In this document: piece by piece, positions 1 through 8,000 of the stretch
Numbering within the stretch: position 1 is the first letter of the stretch
How the letters are laid out: each line of letters starts with the position of its first letter
Assembly (NCBI GenBank): GCA_002369525.1
Contig: DFFN01000210.1
Span: forward strand, 1-19,930
Reading direction: 5' to 3'
From: Lachnoclostridium sp. UBA3775
GTDB taxonomy: Bacteria; Bacillota; Clostridia; Lachnospirales; Lachnospiraceae
Length of the DNA stretch: 19,930 nt
Notes under the pieces: model-generated
Seen by the model: only the letters and a program-made list of their open reading frames with translations
Told to the model about the DNA's origin: nothing
Database searches by the model: none
Program-made: the position numbers and the translations under genes

Positions 1-1338
1 TTCATATGCCGCCTGAACCGACATATCTGCCATGTCGCCGAAACACTGGCTTACATATGCTCTGCCGTCCGCGTAAATCGCAAAGGATGCCTTCATATCG
101 GCGCCGGCCGCATATAAAGGACCTTCATTATGTTCGATGTCAAGGTTTATGGGTTCCGGCACATAGCCTCGTCCCCGCCTCAGTATCTGCGTTTTGCCGT
201 TTAATATCCTGAGCACCGAATCATCGGCCGGATTGATTATCTTCCGGTTGTTTCCAAGCACCGGAACTCCGAGTTTTTTCACATTTTCATCATCTGCTAT
301 GATCGGCTGTCCGCTTATGTTTGCGCTTGTCATCACAAGCACTTCAAATTCCTCGGCAAGCATATACTGAAGGCCGTTTGACGGAAGCATGATTCCGATG
401 TCGGGACTGTTGCCGGAAACTTCAGGAGAGATCACGCTTTCTTTTTCCGATAGATCAAGAAGCACTATCGGACGTGCCGGGGACTTCAACGCTTCCTCTT
501 CCTCAGCGGAAACATGCGCAAATTCCCTTGCGGCTTCTATGTCCTTCACCATTACAGCAAAGGGCTTGGTTTCACGATTTTTTATTGTTCTTATATATTC
601 TACCGCTGTAGTATTGGTCGCATCGCATACCAGATGATAGCCGCCGACATTTTTTACCGCTATCACTCTGCCGGATTTTATCATTTCTGTTGCTTTATTA
701 AATATTTTTAGCTGGTCTTTCTCTGCTGCGTCCTCTTTCCCGGTGTCGTCCCATAAAAACAGTCTCGGTCCGCAGTTATGACAGCTTAACGTCTGGGCAT
801 AAAAGCGCCTGTCATTCTGCGAATAAAAATCTTTTCTGCACTCCGGACACATTCCAAATTCAGACATCGTCGTATTTTCCCTGTCATACGGGATTCTTTC
901 CATTATGCTCGCACGCGGCCCGCAGGCGGCGCAGCTGATAAAAGGATATCTCAGGAAACGTTTTCCTGTTTTATTTTCAGCATTATATTTCCCTGTCACA
1001 TCCCTTATACAATCATCACATATTCCGATATCGGCAGGAAGAAAAGGAATTGCGTTATTTGCATTACTCTTTACGATTTCAAAGCATTTAAAATCAATAT
1101 ACTCTTTTTCGGCGAAGCTTATATTCTCCGGCCTTGCGCCTTTAGGATAAGCTTCATATAACTTTTGAACGAAAGCCTTTGCTTCTTCTTCATTTTCAAA
1201 ATTGGCATTTAAGAGCACAATTCCACCCGAGTTGCAGACATTTCCTTTTATCCCAAGCTGCATACACAGTCTTGCGACAAAAGGTCTGTAGCCCACGCCC
1301 TGAACAAGTCCTTTGATTGTAAATTCAAAACTTTTCAT
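1..1338 (-). CDS. hypF: Carbamoyltransferase HypF, 5' part (runs off window start)
   Basis: The first 446 residues of HypF, which makes the carbamoyl group that becomes the cyanide ligands of the [NiFe]-hydrogenase active site (with HypE, from carbamoyl phosphate). Translating the minus strand from the ATG at 1338 gives, in order: an acylphosphatase domain with the signature GLVQGVGYRPF (about residues 9-19); a zinc-finger region with paired CxxC motifs (CDDC, CAAC, CPEC, CHNC); a YrdC-like domain (KNVGGYHLVCDAT, RPIVLL, MLPSNGLQYML, MTSANISGQP); and the start of the Kae1-like domain (GADMKASFAI). The frame is open to base 1, and the family is usually about 750 residues, so roughly 40% is missing. 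The start fits the family, because the acylphosphatase signature begins just downstream. No clear Shine-Dalgarno precedes it; see the promoter entry. The spacing in the first zinc knuckle is longer than usual. The neighbouring surface genes are separated from it by a terminator. Confidence 0.93.
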   Translation of the reverse strand, partial: MKSFEFTIKGLVQGVGYRPFVARLCMQLGIKGNVCNSGGIVLLNANFENEEEAKAFVQKLYEAYPKGARPENISFAEKEYIDFKCFEIVKSNANNAIPFLPADIGICDDCIRDVTGKYNAENKTGKRFLRYPFISCAACGPRASIMERIPYDRENTTMSEFGMCPECRKDFYSQNDRRFYAQTLSCHNCGPRLFLWDDTGKEDAAEKDQLKIFNKATEMIKSGRVIAVKNVGGYHLVCDATNTTAVEYIRTIKNRETKPFAVMVKDIEAAREFAHVSAEEEEALKSPARPIVLLDLSEKESVISPEVSGNSPDIGIMLPSNGLQYMLAEEFEVLVMTSANISGQPIIADDENVKKLGVPVLGNNRKIINPADDSVLRILNGKTQILRRGRGYVPEPINLDIEHNEGPLYAAGADMKASFAIYADGRAYVSQCFGDMADMSVQAAYE

Positions 1339-1344
1339 GTTTCT

Positions 1345-1372
1345 ATTTTACCATATCATTTTTATCTTTCAA
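1345..1372 (-). promoter_or_regulatory. Putative sigma-A promoter of hypF, extended -10, close to ATG
   Basis: On the minus strand, TTGAAA (1372-1367) is followed by a 16-bp spacer and TAAAAT (1350-1345). A TGG immediately before the -10 makes it a TGn extended -10. Only six bases (AGAAAC) separate the -10 from the hypF ATG at 1338, so the predicted transcription start falls at or next to the start codon. This would give a leaderless or nearly leaderless mRNA. The element is seen in the sequence; its use is inferred. Confidence 0.5.
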
Positions 1373-1386
1373 GATAATTTTGAACT

Positions 1387-1419
1387 AAAAAAGCGGCACA
1401 GCCTTCGCCATGCCGCTTT
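1387..1419 (-). terminator. Rho-independent terminator after the cohesin-like wall protein
   Basis: A perfect 9-bp stem (AAAGCGGCA / TGCCGCTTT, 1390-1398 with 1411-1419) with a 12-base loop is followed on the minus strand by a run of six T (1392-1387, partly inside the stem). It lies 23 bp past the stop codon of the minus-strand gene ending at 1443 and just before the hypF promoter. It therefore separates the two transcription units. Confidence 0.9.
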
Positions 1420-1442
1420 GAATTCATTTGGTTTTCAATCGA

Positions 1443-4400
1443 TTAACGATTTTCTTCTTTTTTGGTGATCACTGTTGCAATACCTGCTGCCGAAAGGATC
1501 ATCAGGAATACAGCAATTGCAATCTGGTTATTATCACCGGTCTTAGGTGAATCATTGTCGTTATTACCGTTTCCGCTGCTTTCGCCGCTCTCACCGCTCT
1601 CACCGCTTTCTTCAGGCTCCGCTTCCTTAATTGTAAGTTTTGCCTTGGCAGAACCATCGTTAAATACGATTTCAATATCATGAGCACCAAGTGCAAGTGT
1701 CTCAAGATAATCTGTCTTGAAGGTGATTATTGTCGATCCGCTGATAGCTGTGTACTTGTCAGCATCAACTGTAATGTCATCAACCTTTACGCTTCCGCCA
1801 TCGGTGAACTTAGTAAAATCAACTTCTGCTTTAAGTGTAGCACCTGTTTCGCTTCCCTTTGTCCACTCAGCATCTTCACAGTCATATTCTGCCCAGATCA
1901 AAGGATTGATATCCTCTTCTTTGGTATCGTGGCATTTTACACAGGTATATAACATTGTACCCTTTTCGGTATAAGTGGGCTCTTTGGTTACTACACCTTC
2001 GTCCCATTCATGCTCTAACTGTGCAAGAGCAGTCTCTGTTACCTCTTCGGTAAGTGCTTCATCCTTGAAGTTCTTTTCACAAACAGAGCAGGTCCAGAAT
2101 TCAATGTTTCCTGCCTTGTGGCAATCAGGATCAACTGCCAATGTGTGAGTTCCGGGTGTATGAATATTTGTTACAGGAATTACTTCCTTTATCACTGTGT
2201 TACACTTGCAGGTATATTCCCTGATACCGGTATCTTTACAGGTAGGTTCTACTGTTACTTCTACCTTTTCCCAATCATTTCCTTCCTGTGCACTAAAGTG
2301 ATTTGCACTGTCAAAACCAGTCTGTCTTGTTTCTTCAGCTTTACAAAGCTTACATACACGCTTTTCTTCACCCTTGGTTATGCAGGTTGCGGCAGTAGTT
2401 GTTTCCCACTCGCCCCAATCATGAGCATTGGGATCTATTTCGATGTCTTCCTGTCTTGTCTGACCGCATCCGTTCTCGCAAGTATATTCCATAATGCCCT
2501 TGCTTGTACAAGTAGCCTCTTTCTTAACGGTACCGGTCTCACTCCATTTATGAGCGTTGGCATCAATTGCAACATCCTCAGTCCGTTTATGATCGCTGTT
2601 ATTCTTACATGTATAAGTCTTAGTTCCAACAGTGCAGCATGTAGGATCTGTTGTCACAGTACCTTCATCCCAGTCATGTGCGTCAGGATCAATAGCAATT
2701 TCAATTGTATCCGTAGTGTTACACTTTGTACATGTAACAGTCTTGGAACCTTTTTCGGAACATGTAGGAGCCTTTGTTACCATTCCATCGTTCCAAACAT
2801 GTTTGGAAGGATCAACAGGTATGTCTTCTTCATAAAAATGTTCTGAATTATGCTTGCAGGTATATTTCTTTGTACCCTTTTCAGTACAATTTTCTTCTTT
2901 TGTTACCACACCGTCATCGTAATCATGTGCATCAGGATCAATATCGATTGTTTCCGTTTTTACATGATCACTGTTATTTAAGCAATGGAATGTTCTTACA
3001 CCTGTTGATGAGCAGGTTGCCTCTGTGGTTACTGTTCCTTTATCCCATGTATGAGCATTAGGGTTAATTGCTATTTCTTCGTCCTTAGTACCTGTGCAGC
3101 CTTCTCTCTGGCATACATAATGCATTGTTCCGACTGTTGAACAGGTAGGCGCAAGGGTCTGAGTTCCATTATCCCATAAATGCGAAAGTGCGGGAATTAC
3201 AAGATCTGTATCGCTTACCGGAATTTTCGCCTCATTGTCGAGGAATTTGTTATGACACTTTGTACATTCATAGTACGCCTTGGTACCGGCCACTCCACAT
3301 TTTGCATCTTTTTGGGGAACCTGATCACCCAGTACATGAACGTGATCAAGTTTATCAATTACTTTTTCTTCTTTTTCTGTACATCCTTCCGTCTTACATG
3401 TTCTGTACTTATGGCCTTCCTTCTCTTCTGTTGCCTCAACATCTACAGTCCAGTCATTCCAGTCATGATCGGCTAAAGGCTTTAAGATGCTCTTTTCATC
3501 AACTTCTGTCTTGAATGTCGAATCAGAGAACATTTTTCCGCAGTTTTTGCAGACAACATAAGCAATATGTCCCTGAACCTGACAAGTGGAATCAGTTTCT
3601 TCAACTGTTTTTCCAAGCTCATGTCCTGTAGCCGGTATAACAACATTGGTCTTAGACTCGCTGGAATTTGTAAAAGTTACAGCGGGTGTACCGTTATATG
3701 TTGCCGTAGCTGTATATGTAGCCTTTCCTTCGGTTGTACAACCTGCAGGAGTAGTTACAGTAGAGCTCATTTCAACACTCACACCATCGGTGATTACATG
3801 AGTTGTATCTCTCTGGCAAACAAGCTTGGCTGTTGCTGACTTGTTGTCAGCCGCCCATGTAAACACTGCCTTGTAATCATGACCGAGTGCAGCGCTGTCG
3901 GCAGGAGCTTTATCTATAGGAGTTTTTCCTTCTGCATCTGAGAAGAGCTGACCGCATTCACATTGATAATATACGGTTTTTCCGCCCTCTGTACAAGTAG
4001 CTGGCGAGCCATCCTGTACTTTACTGATTTGCTTATGAGCTACTGTTACAGTGCAGGTAGCCTTCTTGGTTGTATCAGCGACAGAAGTTACTGTTATTGT
4101 TGCAGTACCAAGCTTAAGTGCTTTTACAACTGCTGTATTTCCGTCAGCTGAAGGAGTAACTGTTGCAACTGTTGCATCCGAAGTTGACCATGTCAGGGAT
4201 TTATCCGTTGCGTCATCAGGAAGCACCGTTGCTGTAAGAGTAATTCCGGTATATTCCTTGTCTGCTATTGCAACACAGTCGGTTGAATAAGCTGTTTTAT
4301 CCAAAGATACAGAACTTACTGCTACATCAGAAGAACCGGCAAGAGTTGTAACCACTTTGTTGTTTTCTGAATTCGAATCGTCAAACCAATCAAGATCCTT

Positions 4401-4931
4401 TGTTCCGGCTGTATTTTTAGCCACTGTTACCTCGAGAACAATATCCGAAACCTTGAAATTAGTTACTTTGGATTTATCAAAAGTGAAAATAGCAATTACC
4501 TTACCACTTTTTGCTGTTAATCCGTTGCTGCCGATCATTGCTATTTTAGCATTGTGAGGAGTCTCTTTTTCATTAAGAGTGTTGCAATCGACCAAAGCAC
4601 CTGTTAACCAGGGATTGATAACATATACAGGGTTGCCCTTTTCGTCATATACAGGCTTATCGTCATCATCATATAACTGCTCATCGGTTACATCACCGTA
4701 TTGAATGTCGGTACATTCAATTCCATTTAAAAGATCATACTTAAATGTCAATGAGCCAAAGCGGATATCACTGGTAGCTGCAACCGTAACGGTAACCGTA
4801 TCACCATCTACTGTTGCAATACATGACAACGGTACATTGCTCCCTGTTGTTGCCGCTTCTGCTGATAGCATCGAAAGTGATGTCACAATCAGACACATGC
4901 ATAAAAGTAATGCCGTAACTCGTTTCTTCAT
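1443..4931 (-). CDS. Sortase-anchored wall protein: cohesin-like domain, Ig domain and Cys/His repeat array
   Basis: A 1162-residue secreted protein. The ATG at 4931 has a strong site (AGGAGG at 4944-4939). Visible order: signal peptide (1-26, cut near SAEA-A); cohesin-like beta-sandwich (about 30-195), with the strand pattern DTVTVTVAA, then FGSLTFKYD and IECTDIQYGD, then a late AKIAMIGSNG/GKVIAIFTF pair as in cohesins; Big_2-like Ig domain (203-298, SLTWSTSDATVATV); about 15 Cys/His repeats (309-1010); X2-like Ig module (about 1012-1102, SGSTIITFKTDYLETL); Glu-Ser-Gly linker; and a sorting signal SPKTG (1128-1132), hydrophobic stretch and KKEENR tail. It should be covalently attached to the wall by a sortase accepting (S/P/N)PxTG. 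I infer that it is the acceptor for the four dockerin proteins encoded just upstream. The cohesin call rests on pattern, not alignment; a plain adhesin is the alternative. It has its own promoter and terminator. Confidence 0.85.
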   Translation of the reverse strand: MKKRVTALLLCMCLIVTSLSMLSAEAATTGSNVPLSCIATVDGDTVTVTVAATSDIRFGSLTFKYDLLNGIECTDIQYGDVTDEQLYDDDDKPVYDEKGNPVYVINPWLTGALVDCNTLNEKETPHNAKIAMIGSNGLTAKSGKVIAIFTFDKSKVTNFKVSDIVLEVTVAKNTAGTKDLDWFDDSNSENNKVVTTLAGSSDVAVSSVSLDKTAYSTDCVAIADKEYTGITLTATVLPDDATDKSLTWSTSDATVATVTPSADGNTAVVKALKLGTATITVTSVADTTKKATCTVTVAHKQISKVQDGSPATCTEGGKTVYYQCECGQLFSDAEGKTPIDKAPADSAALGHDYKAVFTWAADNKSATAKLVCQRDTTHVITDGVSVEMSSTVTTPAGCTTEGKATYTATATYNGTPAVTFTNSSESKTNVVIPATGHELGKTVEETDSTCQVQGHIAYVVCKNCGKMFSDSTFKTEVDEKSILKPLADHDWNDWTVDVEATEEKEGHKYRTCKTEGCTEKEEKVIDKLDHVHVLGDQVPQKDAKCGVAGTKAYYECTKCHNKFLDNEAKIPVSDTDLVIPALSHLWDNGTQTLAPTCSTVGTMHYVCQREGCTGTKDEEIAINPNAHTWDKGTVTTEATCSSTGVRTFHCLNNSDHVKTETIDIDPDAHDYDDGVVTKEENCTEKGTKKYTCKHNSEHFYEEDIPVDPSKHVWNDGMVTKAPTCSEKGSKTVTCTKCNTTDTIEIAIDPDAHDWDEGTVTTDPTCCTVGTKTYTCKNNSDHKRTEDVAIDANAHKWSETGTVKKEATCTSKGIMEYTCENGCGQTRQEDIEIDPNAHDWGEWETTTAATCITKGEEKRVCKLCKAEETRQTGFDSANHFSAQEGNDWEKVEVTVEPTCKDTGIREYTCKCNTVIKEVIPVTNIHTPGTHTLAVDPDCHKAGNIEFWTCSVCEKNFKDEALTEEVTETALAQLEHEWDEGVVTKEPTYTEKGTMLYTCVKCHDTKEEDINPLIWAEYDCEDAEWTKGSETGATLKAEVDFTKFTDGGSVKVDDITVDADKYTAISGSTIITFKTDYLETLALGAHDIEIVFNDGSAKAKLTIKEAEPEESGESGESGESSGNGNNDNDSPKTGDNNQIAIAVFLMILSAAGIATVITKKEENR
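1581..1607. repeat. Three 9-bp units encoding the Gly-Glu-Ser linker
   Basis: Three tandem 9-bp units (one TTCGCCGCT, two identical CTCACCGCT on the plus strand) encode the repeated Gly-Glu-Ser linker before the SPKTG signal of the wall protein. A unit change keeps the reading frame, so the linker length could vary by slippage. Confidence 0.6.
1896..4010 (-). repeat. Array of about 15 Cys/His repeats in the wall protein; core period 123-129 bp
   Basis: The encoded repeat is about 41-45 residues: an (A/P)TC, then xxxG and a (Y/F)xC strand, then C or H 3-6 residues later, then an acidic/hydrophobic strand and a DPxAHxW motif leading to GxVT. The core is most regular between about 2400 and 3190, where the DNA encoding AH(D/T/K)W recurs at 2421, 2550, 2676, 2799, 2925, 3051 and about 3180, that is at steps of 129, 126, 123, 126, 126 and 129 bp. 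Outer copies are longer and more diverged. All steps are multiples of three. Each core unit carries four possible metal ligands (Cys, Cys, Cys or His, His). Confidence 0.8.
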
Positions 4932-4938
4932 TAGAAAA

Positions 4939-5037
4939 CCTCCTGCATCATATCACATAAATCATCCAAAAGGGCATAATTACCCCATTTAGACAATCAC
5001 ACATAGCTATTATACACATAAAGTTCATACTTTGCAA
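4939..5037 (-). promoter_or_regulatory. Sigma-A promoter and leader of the cohesin-like wall protein
   Basis: On the minus strand, TTGCAA (5037-5032), a 17-bp spacer and a perfect TATAAT (5014-5009) form a near-consensus promoter. The start site should be near 5002, giving a leader of about 70 bases that ends in an AGGAGG site (4944-4939) seven bases before the ATG at 4931. The leader contains a weak GGGG/CCC pairing around a TAATTA core, but no riboswitch I recognise. The 147-bp gap has no terminator for the upstream gene, so read-through from the dockerin genes is possible as well. Confidence 0.8.
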
Positions 5038-5078
5038 TATACTTTTAGACTATTTTTCACTTTTTTCTTACTATTTTC

Positions 5079-8000
5079 TCACCACTCAAAGCTTTCCTTG
5101 CCCACATCAAACCTCAGCACGCAAAGGGCATCAGCCGAATTTACAGTCTTGTCATTTCCGCCGACATTTCCCGCCATAAGCGATACGGGGCTGACTTCCG
5201 TGAGCTTTCCTACATCATATCTCAAAATCTGAAGGGCATCGGCCGAATTCACGGTTCCGTCAAGATTAAAATCGCCTGCCTTTACGATAGCGATTTTGGT
5301 ATCTTTTTGAATGTTCAGGCTGTATACATATGTGCCGTCGTTATAGTAATAACGGTATGAAGCCCTTGAGTATGTCTTTCCTCCGTCTGTGCTGTAAAGG
5401 ACCATGCAGACATCCTCGCACTCCACATTTACATATATTAAGCCGCTGTAAACACCGTCTGCTGGCATATCACAGTTAATGGGTTTATCCGCGCTGCCAA
5501 AGCATTGTGTTTCAACGTGAAATCTGCTTTCATCCTTCTTAAGCGTGACCTCGTACTCGATATCGGTCCGGTTTTGCCAAGTACCGAGTGCAAAATAATA
5601 TGTTTTTCCCGCCTTTCCGTAAAACGAGAGGCCGAAATTATATCCGTTATCATAATCATCGTTGGCCCCCGTCATATTGCCATCCGCATCATACTCGGCA
5701 ATATTTGTATCATATTCTCCTGCCGACGAGATAAAATATGCTCCGTCCTTATCCGGCGTAAAGGAATACCATCTTTGTGTCCTGCCGTCCTCGAATTTCA
5801 CCGTAAAGGTCTCTCCCTCACTGACAGCATTACCTTCCGGAACAGCCTTCAGTTTAATGGCGAACTCGGATTTGCCCATCTTGACACTCACTGTCGCCTC
5901 ACCCGGCTTTATGACATCGATCACTCCTGTGCTTGAAACATTAAGCACTCCGGAAGGGCTCACGCTGTAGCTTGCCGTTTCATGGCTGCCCGAAAAAACG
6001 ATCGCCCGGTCGCTTGTACCGATCTCCTGTTCCTCAAGCATGCAGAAGCTTCCGTCACATTTATCGCAGCTGTAGGAAGCATATTTATATCCGCCTTCTA
6101 CAGTAACTTTTCCTTTTTTCCATGAATGGCCTGTCGGTTCTATAGGCTGAGGAGATTCGAAAACTTTCCCGCAGACCGAACATTTCTTTCCGGCAGTATA
6201 GCCGTAAGAAGTACAGCCGGGCTCCTGCGCTCCGTATTCGCATACGGCATGGCCGGGCGTTTTTAATTTCAGGACAATTTCGCTGCTCGCCGCAAGATAT
6301 GACGATGAATCTTCGCCGAACCTTACAGCGATCTCATATTCCGTATCAGCTTCAAGCCTTGTAAATTTTCCGTAACTTGTCCATGCTCCCCATGTTCCGT
6401 TTTTGTTTATCCTGTACTGATAGTTTCCTGACAGGCTGCTCTCAATTGAATTCTCCGTTACTTTAAAATCACTTTTGGCAACGGAGGGAGCATCCTGCTG
6501 TTCATAAACATAGAAATACATGCTGCCTGAAACATCGCTGCCGTCAACCGCATCCGCATAAATACAGGTAAATCCTTTTGATTTGGCCGTTATGTTTCCC
6601 TTGCTGTCAACCGTGGCGACCGCAGGTTTCGAAGACATCCACACAAGCTCCTTTACGGAAGCATTTTCCGGCTCAACCAGGGCATCTATCTTCGCCTTTT
6701 CATTTTTCCCGAGTATCAGATACCTGCCGTCTGCGCAGGAAAGGGAAACCTTGCTCACTTTAACCGTTGTGTCATCCGTAACAACGGCTTTTACCGTAAC
6801 TTTTGACGATGGATTATATTTCGGATAAAAGCTAAGCTCCGCCACTCCTGTTTTTCCGCAGGTAAAATTGCCGTTCCACCTTGAATAGTATTTGTCAACT
6901 TTCCCATCAGTGAATTTGATTATATCTTCATCCGAGCTTTCGACAATTATTTCGTTATTGTCCATTCCGGTATAATTCTGCTTGTTTGAAAGCAGTAAGC
7001 GTATGCTTGTATCCTTTCCCGCTGCAAAAGCATGGTAAAGATTTTTCTCCGGGTAAGACGAATTGTAGGTATATGCCGTGCCTTCCTTATTAAGATAGTA
7101 AACTCTTCCGATGGTCGGTATCTTGACATTTATCCTGCGTCCGCAGCCTGTACATACGGCGCTTGTTTCCTCTGCCGGCTCTTTCGCGGGACTTATCACA
7201 TATGTATGGCCGCCGACGTCGGCAACGTCGATAGTTAACGTCTCGACATTATCGGGATCGTACTTCAGATACGCTTTAAGTTCAACAACTCCCGGTTTGT
7301 ATACGTCAAACAAAGCTTTGCAGTATGAGCTTGACATCGTCATGCTCTCAAATTTCAGAATAGATTCATCCGAACTTTCAAACACCATCTGATTGACATC
7401 CATAACGGCGTTTCTGTTATACTTTTCCCACAAATATTCTATATATAGAGTTTTTTCGGCTTCTATGCTGTAGGATGCTGATGAAGATACATCGCTAAAA
7501 GACGAATTATCACTTGAACAATATATTTTTCCCGTAAGCCTTGGCACGCTCTCCGTTATTTCACGTCCGCAGCCGCTGCACTTTGAAACCACCGCTTTTG
7601 TACCGCCATCCAGGTTTTTGACACCTGTCACTTTATATGTATGGCCGCCGACATCCGTCACATCAACGGTAACGACTCTCTTTAATGCGGGGTTGTTTAC
7701 GGCATATACTGTAACCGTGACAAGCCCGGGCTTCAAAGTCTTCATGGTTCCGGTCGAATTGCTTTCGGGCACATATTCCAAAACCGAGGTGTCGGAAATA
7801 TCCACAACAAATTCTTCAAACAGGCCATATTCATTCGCCGATCTGAAGGAAATCGAAAACGGTATATCCCTTCCTTTTTCTAAAGCAAGGGAGTCTGTAG
7901 CATAAGTCGCATTTGAAGAAACTCTCCAATTTGGATAACTGAGAGAATATACAGTCTTAAGTCCGCATCTTGAACAGATTCCGTCCTCAAGCTCATGTCC

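Noticed and set aside
2118..2846. 242-residue open frame on the plus strand
   Set aside because: It is antisense to the Cys/His repeat array; its Cys- and Phe-rich content follows from the repeat sequence, and it has no ribosome binding site or family signature.
2400..3190. Regular repeats that might be a CRISPR array
   Set aside because: The period is 123-129 bp, units are diverged, all steps are multiples of three and the whole stretch is coding.
4960..5000. Possible riboswitch or operator hairpin in the leader of the wall protein (GGGG/CCC around TAATTA)
   Set aside because: The pairing is only three to four bp and the leader is about 70 bases; it is too short for a known riboswitch class.
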